Origin: Azadirachta indica
Taxonomy: Eukaryota; Streptophyta; Magnoliopsida; Sapindales; Meliaceae
NCBI GenBank assembly: GCA_022749755.1
Contig: CM040449.1
Coordinates: 14,294,363-14,358,362, forward strand
Direction of reading: 5' to 3'
DNA length: 64,000 bases
A program made the position numbers and the translations under genes. This document shows, piece by piece, positions 36,640-47,640 of this stretch. Every line of letters begins with the position of its first letter. The stretch's first letter is position 1. Under the pieces are notes generated by a model that did not search any database, had not been told where the DNA came from, and worked only from the letters and a program-made list of their open reading frames with translations.

Positions 36640-37520
36640 CACCACTCCTATTGAAATTCAAAATGCCGCAAATTAAGCCTTACAGTGGCTAGAGTGATCC
36701 GATAGAACACTTAGAAACCTTTAGGTTTTGGATGGAATTGCAAGGAGCGATTGGAGCCACAATATGTAGGGCGTTCTCATTGATGCTCTGAGAGCTACAT
36801 GCAGGTGGTATAGAAAGTTGAAACCAGGATCAATCACCTCCTTTATACAATTGAGCCATGCCTTCACTAGTCAATTTGTAAAAGCCAAAGATCACCAACT
36901 CTTATCCACGCATCTACTATTTCTAAGGCAAAGAAAGGAAGAATCTCTTAAAGACTATAGAACTCGATTCAACACAGAAGTAGTGAGAGTAGAAAATTAT
37001 ACAAATGCTATGACTTTGATTGCCATCAATGCAAGGTTATGACCTGGAAGGTTCCACTTCTTATTAACAAAGAACCTACTAATAACGTTTACTAACTCCC
37101 TTTCTAGAGCATAGAAGTATTGCAACGCAGATGAATTAACCAACACAAAAAGCAAGTCGATCAAGACCCTCAAAAGATCGAAGATAAAAGGAAGAGAAAA
37201 GAGAAATCAAAAGATACACGAGGTTAACACAAGCATGCTAAGGGGCCAAGAATTCCAGAGAGTAGGTTCTCAAAGTACATACCTTTAAATATACAAAAAG
37301 AATAGCTACTCACATAGATCCGAGATTTAGATTTGTTTAGGAGACGTAAGGAAATATGGACAGCCTTAAACAAGAGAGACCAAAACAAGTATTGCGGGTA
37401 CCACAGAGAGTATGGCCGTAACACAAAAGATTATTTTAACTTAAAAGAAGAAATAAAGTCCTTGATTCGGATAGGGTACCTGAAAGAGTTCGTGACCAGT
37501 CAAGGGAGTAAAAAAGTGCC
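36640..37520 (+). pseudogene. Gag of the Tat element (broken)
   Basis: Gag core from about 36655 (KFKMPQIKPYSG, then DPIEHLETFR), continuing in the frame 36818-37042 with SFIQLSHAFTSQFVKAK and LLFLRQRKEESLKDYRTRFN, all typical of the retrotransposon gag domain. A zinc-knuckle-like segment follows in 37333-37719 (YCGYHREYGRNTKDYFNLKEEI). Frame changes near 36815 and 37045 interrupt it. Confidence 0.8.
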
Positions 37521-37839
37521 AAGCACCCCCCTAAAAAGTAGTAGAAACCCTGAGGGTGCTAATAGAGAAGAGGTTCTTAGAATGCCCAAAAGGACTATCT
37601 TTAGAATGGCCAAAAGGAATATTTTTGGTGGCTCAACAAGTAGAGGAGATTTGAATAGGTCACGAAAGGTCTATGTTAGAAAAGCGAGAACAGATCAAAA
37701 GCATTGCCAGTCAACTTAACACATCAACCTTTACAAGGTGCTAAGATTACATAATGTCTTATTAGGTTTTTGGAAGAAGAAGAAAGAGGGTTACTTTATC
37801 CGCATGATGACGCTTTGGTGGTCTCGTTAACTATAGCCA

Positions 37840-38336
37840 ACTGAAAAGTATATCGAGTATTGATTGATAATGGAAGCTCAACTAACATTCTTTATGCATC
37901 AACATTTGATAAAATAGGGATGAGAAGGGATAGGTTAAAACCAGTCTGAACACCTTTGATTAGATTTGGAGGAGGGTGTGTGATCTTAGAGGGTGGTATA
38001 AATCTACTGGTAATAATACAGGGGACACTCTAGCAGACCACCAAATTAGTAAACTTTCTTGTGGTTGACCACCTATCAACATACAATACTATCCTAGGAA
38101 GGCCTTCATTGAATCTTTTCCATGTAGTGACATCGACCTACCACTTAATGATGAACTTTTCGATTGAGACAGGAGTCAGATTCCTTAAAGAGGACCAGGA
38201 AGAGTTAAGGGGATGCTACACATCTGCACTAAAAAGGAAAGATGTAAAGTGTGAAAGTTTTCAAGTTGTGTTGTCTTCTAAAAAAGGGAACAAAGGTCAA
38301 GGAGGAGCATCTGTGAAAGATCTAAAGGTAGCATAA
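37840..38336 (+). pseudogene. Aspartic protease region of the Tat element (broken)
   Basis: VLIDNGSSTNILYASTFDKIG is the active-site strand, with Asn replacing the expected Thr after the catalytic Asp. The domain's second half follows in frame 38061-38336: YNTILGRPSLNLFHVVTSTYH. A stop near 37950 and a frame change separate the two parts. Confidence 0.8.
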
Positions 38337-38399
38337 ATCGAGGAAGGAGAATAAGATAAAACTGTCAAGGTAGGTTCATCCCTCACCCGAGAAGAGCGA

Positions 38400-39480
38400 A
38401 CATAACTTGAGATATTTCTCAAGGAGCACGTCAATGTATTTACATGGTCTCATGAAGACATGCCAGGCATAGATCTAGAGGTGATTGTTCATTGACTCAA
38501 CGTTAACTTAAGTTACAAATCAATGCACCATAAAATGCAAAGCTTTAATTTAGAGAGGTACCAAGGGCTTGGAGAAGAAGTGGAGAAACTTTTTAAGGTG
38601 GATTTAGTTAGAGAAACATGCTACTCAACTTTATGGATACATATTCTAGGTATAACCAAATTAGAAGGCACCTACAAGACTAAGAGAAGACATCCTTTGT
38701 AACAGGCAAAGGGTTATACTGTTACAAGGAATGCTCTTTGGGTTAAAATTTGCAAACACCATATACCAAAGGTTGGTAAACAAGATGTTTGTTCTACCTA
38801 GATTGGGAGGGACATAGAGGTCTACATAGATGACATGTTAATCAAGAGTGGCAAATGTGCATTTGGAGTTTTATCTAGGAAGTTCCTAGAATTCATGGTC
38901 AGTAAGCGAAGAATTGAAGCAAACCCAGAGAAGATTCAGGTTGTCTTAGATATGGCGTCTCCTAAGACGTTGAAGGATGTTCAAAGGTTCAATGGAAGAA
39001 TTGCAGCGTTAAGCATATTTATATTATGAGCAACTAACAAGTGCTTACCTTTCTTCAAAGCACTGGGGAAAGGGAAGAAGATGGAGTGGACACAATAGTG
39101 TGAGCAAACAATCCAACAACTTAAGAAGTACATGAGAACCCCCTTGTCCTCTCCAAACCTATACCTGGAGAAGAACTTTTGTTGTATATGGTAGTGTCAG
39201 GTTTAACAATAAGTTCTGTGCTAGTAAGAGAGGAGAATAAAGTGCAAAAAGTTGTATCCTATGTTAGCCACGCAGTCTCATGAAGCTGAGAGGAGGTACC
39301 TTACAATAGAGAAAGTAGCGTTGGCATTGGTTGTTTTAGCTAAGAAATTAAGGTCTTATTTCCAAGCTCACACAATAGTGGTGCTCACTGACCAACCATT
39401 AAGGTTGATCTTGAAGAGACTAGAGGTGTCTGGAAGGTTAGCTAAGTGGGCAACTGAGCTAGGAAAGTATGACATTTAGT
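38400..39480 (+). pseudogene. Reverse transcriptase and first RNase H of the Tat element (broken)
   Basis: RT starts around 38440 with DMPGIDLEVIVH. After the block ending KVDLVRETCYSTLW, the segment that should hold the first catalytic Asp is largely missing near 38660-38690. RT resumes with GKGLYCYKECSLGLKFANTIYQ in shifted frames and the YIDDML motif at about 38823-38840. RNase H follows in 39252-39479: AERRYLTIEKVALALVVLAKK and TDQPLRLIL. Missing RT core and frameshifts rule out activity. Confidence 0.8.
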
Positions 39481-39579
39481 ATAGATCAAGACCAACTATT
39501 AAAGGGTAAGCAATGGCCGACTCTATTTTAGAATTAAGTTAGACCTCAGCAAGAATAAAAAACCTTAAAGAAGCAATAT

Positions 39580-39830
39580 TACTAACATAGATCTTGTACG
39601 TGGATGGTTCATCCAATAGGCATAGAAATGAAGTAGGGCTGATTTTGGTAACCACTGTGTCAGTTGAGGTCTACCCTATTTTGAGGTTTTGGTTCAAAGT
39701 TTCAAACAATAAAGCCAAGTATGAAGCTTTGCTTGCATGGTTAAGGTTAAGCCAGATATTAGGAGCAAAAAGGCTCGAAATCTTCAACGACTCTTAGCTT
39801 GTAGTAGGACAAGTTATGTTTAAGTACCAA
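39580..39830 (+). pseudogene. Second (archaeal-type) RNase H of the Tat element
   Basis: The frame 39594-39797 contains YVDGSSN, NNKAKYEALLAWLRL and IFNDS, the three conserved acidic blocks of the additional RNase H that Tat-lineage elements carry between the normal RNase H and integrase. It ends at a stop in what should be DSQLVV. Confidence 0.8.
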
Positions 39831-40234
39831 GGCAAAGAGAATAGAATGGTAGCTTCCTTGGAGAATGTTAAAGAATTATTTAGAGAATTTAAAGAATACA
39901 ATATAACATAAGTTCCAAGAGAAGAAAACAGCAAGATAAACAAATTAGCAAGGTTAACTTTAGCTTCAGATAGTAATCTAACTAAGCTGGTCCTAGTTAA
40001 ATTCTTGTTAAAGCCTAGTATCAACCACCTAAGAGAGGAGGAAGTTAATCTTGTATTCGCCCTTTTAAGTTGGATGGACCTCATTATAGGGTACTTGAGA
40101 GATGGAAGTTGATTAGAGGACAAGCATAAAGCAAGAAAAATGAGTTGAGATCTGCATGATATGTGATGTTAGGAGATGTGCTTTACAAAAAAAAAAACTT
40201 CATACCTTATCTAAGATGCCTACGTCTTGATAAA

Positions 40235-40970
40235 GTTGAGTATGTCATGAAAGAAATGTATGAAGGAATTTGTGGGAATTACTCGGGTGTTAGGTCCTTC
40301 GTACACAAGGTTGTCAGGCAAGAATACTACTAGCTTACTATCTAAGAGGATGTATAAAGATTTGTGATGCATTGTAATAAGTGTCAGAGGTTCGTAGTGA
40401 TACTACAACAACCTCCAGAGCCTCTTATTATAGTTGTCAGTCTATGACCTTTTTCCCTATAAGGGGTTTGATATAATTGGTTATATGCCAATAGGTAAAG
40501 GACAAAGTATACGGTTGTAGCAGTACATTATTTCACAAAAGTGTGCAGAAGCAGAGGCCCTAACCCAGATTACAGAGTACAAAACCACAAGATTTATATG
40601 GAAGTCAATCATATGCAATTTTGGTATTCCACATGCAATAGTAATAGACAATAAAAGACAATTTGACAAACCCAAGATTTAGAGAATTATGCCAACAACT
40701 CAGCATCAAGAATTTCTTTTCAACATCCGCTCATCCTCAAGCAAACGGACAGGTTGAAGTTGTCAATAAGATAATCATACATCGCTTATAGACAAAACTG
40801 GAGAAGCTAAAAGGTGCATAAGCAGAGGAGCTATTACTTATTCTGTGGACTTATAAACCTACTCATAACAACACCATAAGAGAAACCTTTTATTCCTTGG
40901 CATTCAGAGTAAAAGTAGTAGTTCCAATGGAAGTTGGGATGCCCTCGTATAGGGTACAACATTTCTTACC
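40235..40970 (+). pseudogene. Integrase of the Tat element (broken)
   Basis: An HHCC-like end (HKVVRQEYY, then HCNKCQRF) lies at about 40300-40400. A catalytic core follows with decayed VIDNKRQFD at about 40642-40672 and a shifted NGQVEVVNK block near 40743-40770. Stops and frame changes are frequent. Confidence 0.75.
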
Positions 40971-41339
40971 AGAGGAGAACCAACGACAGTTGGCTTTTAG
41001 TTTAGATCTGGTGGTGGAAAAAAAAGAATTCACCAAGCTCAGAGCAACAATGTATCAACAAAAAATGGCTTGATATTACAATTTAAGGGTCAAACAAAAA
41101 AGGTTTCAAGTAGAAGATCCCGTTCTTCGTAAGGTCTTCTAAAATTACTATAAGCTAAGTGTTGGTGTCTTAGGACCAAATTAAGAAGGACTAAGGTTGC
41201 GAAGGGGGTTGATCTAGGAACACATCAACTTGAATATTTGAATGGGGATATGCTTGCTTACCCTTGGAATACTAAGCATTTAAGAATCTACCACTATAAA
41301 GTCTCTGTTATCAAAATTACAATTTATCATAAAAAGAGA

Positions 41340-41720
41340 ATATATGGTACTAGTTTTTTAAAGGTTAGGAGACTAAGAGTAAGCAAGTACCCTAGGTATT
41401 GCACAGATGGTATTAACCTTCCAGGAGTTAAGAGACTAAGAGTTAGTAAGCACTTAAGGTGGTGCATAAATGATAGTAGCCTCCTAGAGGTTAGGAGACC
41501 AAGAGTTAGCAGGCACTTGAGATGGTGTGTAGATAGTACTAACCTTAAGGTTATGAGACTAAAAGCGAACAGGCACTTGAGATGGTGTATAGTTGGTACT
41601 AGCCTCCTAGAGGTTAGGAGACTAAAGGTTAACAAGTGTACAGGCCAAAAGGTTGGAGACCAAGAGCAAACAAGCGTCTGCGATGCCGTACAGATGGTAC
41701 TTACCTATTAGAGCTTAGGA
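41340..41720 (+). repeat. Tandem array, about 62-bp period, 5-6 copies
   Basis: The unit containing gttaggagactaagagttagcaagcacttgagatggtgc recurs starting near 41366, 41427, 41489, 41549, 41612 and 41650. A plus-strand open frame (41238-41711) crosses it, giving 20-21-residue peptide repeats of the type RLRVSKHLRWC; since the DNA period is near a multiple of three this may be coincidental. It lies in the 3' untranslated part of the Tat element. Confidence 0.8.
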
Positions 41721-42260
41721 GAATAAGTAAGAAAATAGCGTGCAAAGAGTACTAGTCTTCTAGAAGTTAGCAAGACCAAGAGGAAAAACCAACTGAGATA
41801 GTGTAAAGATAATGCTAACTAAGAAGGCCAAAAAAGTATTTAAGCAAGATGGTAATTGCTTACTAGAAGGCTACTCCCTATGAAACTTATGTATTCAAGT
41901 TCGGAAGTTAGCGAGCAAGATTGTTTCCTAGGAAGTCAATGAGTCAAAAATACCTCTTAAGAAATGAGCAAGCCCAAAAGACTTCTTATGAGATTTGTAG
42001 GTTAAAGTTGCATATTAGGAAACTAACAAATCAAAATTAAGGTGTCAAAAGGTTCTTACTGTTGAAGGAAAAAAAGAAAGTAAACTTAAGACAACGATCT
42101 CTTTTATTGAATAGAAAATCATTACAGTACAATGCTACTAAGTTCATGTGTTGCCAAGAGAAAAAATAACAAGTATAATAGGCATGAATGTTCATTTCAT
42201 TAAGGACTACCATGCACTGGTGAATCAATCGTATCTTCTCCTCTATTTAGAAAAGAGAAG

Positions 42261-43021
42261 TGATAAGAACCCACTAGACGACCTGCTCTAATAACTCTTG
42301 AATAAGTTGTTATGCGCACCCTAGGAACTAGAAAATAAGTTGTAGATGATCAAATTAGAATTTAAGGAAATAAATCCTTAAAATTCCAATCTTAAACACG
42401 CTACAAAGGTTGATCACTCCTTTAATAAAGCAGGATATTGTATTCTACTAAGAATATAAAAAGACAAAGTTACGCTTGCCCAAAATAACTCAATATTATT
42501 AATGATATGATGATCATTCGTTTACATAGTAGTAGCATTTATATAGGCATGAAAATTTTTTTATTCAAAATTAAATAAAAATAGAAATTCTAACGTAACT
42601 AGGAATAGAAACCCCAAATAAAAGAGAAAACTAAAATCTTAATCTAATTAGAAAATATAACAATCCTAAACAAATTAAAAAACTAATTTTATGTAAAGTA
42701 AATAATTTAAATCAAACAAAGAATCTTTAAAGCCCTAATTTTCCCATGTGGCATTAGGATTTACTAGCGCAAGGCTATTCTTCTTTTACATATAAAAGAT
42801 AAGTGATTACCTTTAGTGAGATTTTGGAAACTTCTAGAATAGCCTTAAAATCTTGTAGAATAGCTTTTTTGTTATGCACTTGCATGATTAAACCTTATAA
42901 AGCCTCTTTCATCCTCTTTGCCCTTACCTTAGTCATTAAACCACCGATTCCTTATAAAGAATCTTGAAAATATTTGGGAATGTTAGCTTGAACTATTTGG
43001 CCAGCGCCTCGATCTCCATTA
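42261..43021 (-). mobile_element. Solo LTR (761 bp) nested near the 3' end of the Tat element
   Basis: On the plus strand it begins TGATAAGAACCCACTAGACG and ends GATCTCCATTA. Exact 5-bp repeats agaag flank it (42256-42260 and 43022-43026). On the minus strand its 5' part encodes KVRAKRMKEALYGLIMQV, the pol-tail motif, and its 3' end (agcaggtcgtctagtgggttcttatca) closely matches the 3' end of the copy at 34780-35677. Confidence 0.8.
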
Positions 43022-43752
43022 AGAAGTCAAGTTCAAGATAATGGTTTTCGGCCTATGTCTTAACATGACTTGTTCCCTTCCAATATTAAACATCTAGGAG
43101 TTGCATAAATTTAGGACATCTTAACGTGATCAACAATTGCTTTCTTTTTGTTAGATTCCTCAAGCTTCAATTTTTCTAATAAGTAAGTTAAGTCCTAGTT
43201 CACTTCAGTCAGCTTCTAAACCTCTGCCTTATAACAGGTTAACTACTCTTCCAGCCTGTAAATCTTGAATTTTGACTCAATGATCCTCTCTTTTAAAGCT
43301 TGGTTAGAAGTAGGTTTAATCAAACTACGATACTATTGATCCATCTTTGTGGCCGCTGCAAAGGTCATTTATTTAAATCAAATATGGTTCAGAGACAGAG
43401 AGAGAAAAGCATTTTAAAAAACTTATCAAGTTATCGACAAAGTCCAAGCAACATTTTGAGGATGTATCTTTTTCTTAGGAAAGAAAACTTAATTTTCTAA
43501 AAGTAGAAGCAAAAAGGAAAGTTGTTTTCAAGAAGTTAGATGTCAGAAAGAGTGTATAGAAAATGAATGAAGATTCCATTTTATAGTAAGGAAATGGAAG
43601 CTTATTAATTAGGGATGGTGGAAGTTATGGTAAGGAAAATAAATGGTACGAAGATCATGGTTTTAAGTATAAAGGATACGCTGGTGGAGGTGAAAGATCA
43701 AGAAACTCTCCATAGTTAAGGGTACAGCTGTGAGAGTTTGAGGGGTAAATAT
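43022..43752. other. 3' untranslated part of the Tat element with purine tract
   Basis: Mostly non-coding. On the minus strand a decayed Glu/Lys-rich frame (around 43300-43130, KLKLEESNKKKAIVDHVK) could be a remnant of an antisense or extra ORF, but stops are frequent. The purine tract gagggg at 43740 precedes the LTR. Confidence 0.5.
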
Positions 43753-45574
43753 TGTGAAAATTATCAATTGTAGTAATAAATGTCGATAATTTTGGAAGAA
43801 GAACAAGGTCACCACCTCTCACACACACTATGCAAATTATCTTCTAGCACACCATGTCCTAAGAGCCTCCTCTTATAGAGACTCAAAAGTCATGTCATAA
43901 AAGCTCAATAGTTATGTCCTAGGAGTGCCTTTCTAGGAAGTCATGAAGGCAAAAGATTAAGTGCTAGGGCATCTTATCCTAGGAATCCATTAAGCCCAAG
44001 AATTATGTACTGGGCATCTTATCCTAGGAAGCTATGAAGGCAAAAGATTATGTGCTAAGCATCTTGTCCTAGGAAGTTAAGAAGCCAAGAATTATGTGCT
44101 AGATATCTTATCTTACTAAGAATTATATGCTAGGTACCTTGTCTTAGGAAGCTGTGAAGGCTGAAATCTAGTGGTAACAGTACTATGCATGCCATGCACA
44201 TCAACAATAATGAGCAAGAATAGTACCGATCATAAATAGTAGCGAGCAGGAACAATGGCGGTCATTAACAGTACTAGTGTAAACAGTATAGACTTTATCA
44301 AATTGCATTTGCCTTTAAAGTTTGAGAATTGATTAATTAAGTTCAATCCAAGCCCAACAAGTGTGAAGGCAAATCAAGTAAGTTTAATTCAATATTAAAT
44401 TCTAATGAAGATAAATTTGAGAAGAGGATGATGATGTAACTCTCGCCAATAATGTGACGAAACCCAACACCGAATGTAGTAAAGAATCCCAAGATTTTCT
44501 CAAGACGCAAGTTTATTAAGTCTTGACCCGATACCTATCTAGATAAGAACCAAGACTATGAATACTCAAACGCTATACCAAGAATCCTTAAGAAAACACT
44601 TAAAAATTTAAATGATAAGTTTGGTTGTTTTGAATGCAACAAGAAATTAAACTTGAAGAGTTCAAGAACAAAAACTTGTAAGAAATAACTTAACACTCAA
44701 AATTGCTTGCTTCATTTCAAAAATGAAAGCCTTTTTATAGGCGAATACAAAGAAAAAATGTCAAAAGTTAGGTCAACAATCTTACTTAACAATTTGACAA
44801 ATTAAATACAAACTTTTTGACTTTTAAACTTATAAATTTCAAACACGAAAATGTAAGCAATGACGTCATATGTATATGACATAAGCAATGATGTCGTACG
44901 TGTATGACGTAAGTGATTACGTTATTTTAAGATTCTTAAAAATTACACAAATAGACTATAATTTTTGAACATTTTCATATGAGTCTTCTTGGACTCTGAT
45001 CGCTTGAATGGTGTTCACTGAGCCTAATTCTTCAACACGTGTATGTTGAATTGTATTTGAATCACACATCTTTTTAATTAGTCCATTTAAGGCACTTTGT
45101 AATGTCTTAACTCTATCTCTTGTAATCGATCCACTCGGCACGCTTAGCGAATCATATGAATGTCGTAATTGAGTGTCTTCAGCCTTATGTGTGAGTTTCT
45201 TCTCTTGTTTATGTGGTTGTGCAATTTCGTTTGCATTAGATGATATCTCTGACGATGAAGAATCTTAAGTAATTAAGGAATTAACTAGTTCGTGTTTTGG
45301 AGAAACTCTACAGTGTAAATCATATAAAGAGAAAAAGAAAGGTACGTGGGAATAGCTATAGAGAGAAAGTAAGAAATATTGAAGGAGAGAGAAAGCTTTG
45401 CTTGTACTATAGCAACTATATTTTTAAGCATTAATAAAATCTTCCCCTAAAGATCAGTTTGTAGATATAGGCTATACGTCGAACTACTTAAATTGTAGTG
45501 TCCTATTTTTTTTTCCTTACTTATTTTGTGTTAAATTCCCAATTACACTGTTTAGCTAGATTTCTGCATCAACA
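43753..45574 (+). repeat. 3' LTR of the Tat element (with nested solo LTR)
   Basis: Begins TGTGAAAATTATCAATTG and ends TTTCTGCATCAACA; matches the 5' LTR outside the nested copies. Target duplication atact follows at 45575-45579. Confidence 0.85.
44432..45238 (-). mobile_element. Solo LTR (807 bp) nested in the 3' LTR, opposite orientation
   Basis: On the plus strand it begins TGATGTAACTCTCGCC and ends TTTGCATTA, flanked by gatga at 44427-44431 and 45239-45243. The minus strand encodes VPSGSITRDRVKTLQSALNG (45141-44956), the pol-tail motif. Its 3' part (gggtttcgtcacattattggcgagagttacatca on the minus strand) matches the inner part of the copy at 34780-35677, but stops about 65 bases earlier. 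Confidence 0.8.
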
Positions 45575-45679
45575 ATACTAAAAAACAAAACTTTATCATT
45601 ATCTTGATCTTTTAATCAATTACATAATTTTAAATTATAAAAAATAATTTAATCCCACCAAAATTTGTTTAATTTATGT

Positions 45680-46210
45680 TTGAGGAAGAATTTATCCTAC
45701 ATATGTTCAAGTCGAAATTAGCCTGTGATATATAAAGGAGAGGCTTATCTCTCCTACACCAAAAGGGTCATTTTTAAGATAAAACCATGTAGTTGTGTCC
45801 AACACCAAAGCAAACAATACTTTTGGTGGCCATCACACAAAAATTTGCTTCAACAATTGGTGGCATTTGCAGGAATCCCATGTAGGCAACCTGAAAAAAC
45901 ACACACCAAAAACAACGGTTAAGCTAACCTTGATCGAAGAGCTTGTGTTGGAAAGGGATTTATCCCACATCGGTTAGAGTCAAAGTGACCTCAATTAGGC
46001 AGCTTGTGTTAGGGAGGGATTTATCTCACATTGATTGAGTCGAGATTAGCTTGTGGTATATAAAAGGAGTGAGTATAAAGGAGGGGCTCAGCTCTTCTAT
46101 ATTAAGAGTGCCCTTTTCATGATAAAATTGTGAGGCCGTGCACAACGCCAAAACAGACAATACCTCTTAACGTGTTGTGGAGGGGTGAGTACAAAGGAGA
46201 TGCTTACCTT
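45680..46210 (+). repeat. Repeat units with snRNA-promoter-like USE and TATA motifs
   Basis: Two related units (about 45683-45850 and 46006-46200) both run tttatc(c/t)(t/c)acat...tatataaa(a)gg...caac(a/g)ccaaa(g/a)ca(a/g)acaatac. A third USE-like motif, atcccacatcg at 45962-45972, matches the plant snRNA upstream element exactly. In the first and last units the spacing from USE-like to TATA-like motif is 23-24 bases (45694-45704 to 45729-45736; 46023-46033 to 46057-46064). No snRNA or other RNA is recognisable downstream; the units look like dispersed repeats. Confidence 0.6.
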
Positions 46211-46249
46211 CCTATACTTGAGGCCAAAAGGTAAAATGCCTTTCACCCC

Positions 46250-47640
46250 CCTAAGGTTTGAGATAATTACCCACTTCCTCTCTATTTTTTAAAAATGTCT
46301 TGGACACCCTAACCATTAGCTTCATTCCAATTAAAAAGGAACCCTTAAGGATAAAAATGTATTTGTTATTTGAAAAGTTAAAAATAAAAGTGAGAGTGAC
46401 TTAAAGTTGTATGTAAAAAAGAGATGTTGACCAAATAAAAGAAATTTAAAATAGAAAATAGATAAATCTAATTATTTTAAATTATGAATGATTATACAAT
46501 ATTTAAATTATAAATTTTTTATATTAATAATAATCATTTACTAAAATTAATAATTAAAATTTTAAAATAGATTTATTTTTGTAAAAGTAATTACAAAAAA
46601 TAATAATAAAATGTTGTAAACAATAAACAAAATTCTATATTATGATTAAAGAAAATAAAATTTAATTTAAATCAATCTTAAAAATATAGTTTAAGCATAT
46701 TAATTATTTTATAAAAAGGAAATATTTAAAAAAGGAACTTTTAACATATATATGATGAGATATATGTTAACGGTAATATAATTATTTTTAATTGTAAAGA
46801 TGTTGCTGTAGTGGTAAGCATGTTAAATTTTTTAATTGAGTTATTTTATTGAAAATATTTATATTATCATTAATATGTTTATATTATCATTAATATGTTT
46901 ACATTATCATTAATAGATATCTTGTCATATATACGTTAATTTTTTTTTAAAATTCTTCCTTTTCATAAAATAATTAATATGCTTAAAGTAATTTTTAAGA
47001 TTAATTTATAATTAAATTTTATTTTTTAGTGATAATATACAATTTTATTATTAATTTAAAATTGTTCTTATTGTAAATTTTCTTAATTTATTTTTAAAAA
47101 ATTAGTTCTTTTAGAATATTTTTTAAATAAAATAAGTTAGTTAATTAAGTTTTATAATCATTACTAAGTAAAAAATATAATAATGATAGTAATAAAATTT
47201 TTAATATTAAATATTAATTATATCATGTTCTCTACATCATTTTTTTTTAAAAATTAATATATATATATATATATTGAAGAATAGGTTAATACAATCATTA
47301 TTATTGCTTTTTTATAAAACAAAATTAGTATTTGTGAGAAGTTAGTTACATGTAATGTTATGGAGATGGTATTATTTTTCTATTTATTTTATTTAAATAA
47401 TTAATTAATAGGACAATATGGGACAATTTTATCTTTTTAATCATTATAATCATATATAATACGGTAAAATTATTATTTTCAATTTTCGAAGGATAAGTAT
47501 TTGACAATTTTATACTGAAAATTAGGCCCCATGTCTACATCAAAGAGTATTAAAGTAACTGTTCCTAAAACTACCTTTTTTTAATTGAGATGAAGTTAAC
47601 AATAAGGGTGTTCAAAGCATTTCTTTAGGGTAACACTACT
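46250..47640. repeat. Large imperfect inverted repeat (foldback element), about 1.4 kb
   Basis: The outer left segment aaaatgtcttggacaccctaacc...cttcattccaattaaaaa (46297-46338) pairs with the complement of tttttttaattgagatgaagtta...aagggtgttcaaagcattt (47576-47622). The inner left segment around 46675-46755 (cttaaaaata...taagcatattaattattttataaaaagg) pairs with the complement of 46907-47005. The centre is near 46840, beside a 21-bp tandem repeat (tttatattatcattaatatg, 46856-46915). No coding region. The arms are diverged and AT-rich. Confidence 0.65.

Larger units (their letters stand above)
34152..45574 (+). mobile_element. Tat-lineage Ty3/gypsy retrotransposon, nearly full length, defective
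   Basis: Two LTRs (34152-36036 and 43753-45574) frame it, and the 5-bp target duplication ATACT is exact at 34147-34151 and 45575-45579. A primer-binding site follows the first LTR at 36038-36057. Plus-strand domains in order are Gag, zinc-knuckle-like segment, protease, RT, RNase H, a second (archaeal-type) RNase H and integrase. The extra RNase H after the first one is a hallmark of the Tat/Ogre/Retand lineage. A purine tract gagggg lies near 43740 just before the second LTR. Three solo LTRs of another family are nested in it (34780-35677, 42261-43021, 44432-45238). A tandem array occupies the 3' region. Stops and a missing RT block make it non-autonomous now. Confidence 0.88.

Noticed and set aside
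41327..41635. Antisense open frame of about 100 residues with Leu-rich repeats
   Set aside because: It is the complement of the 62-bp tandem array; open only because the repeat lacks stops in that frame.
41340..41720. Regularly spaced repeats as a possible CRISPR array
   Set aside because: The repeat is the whole diverged 62-bp unit without unique spacers, in a plant retrotransposon.
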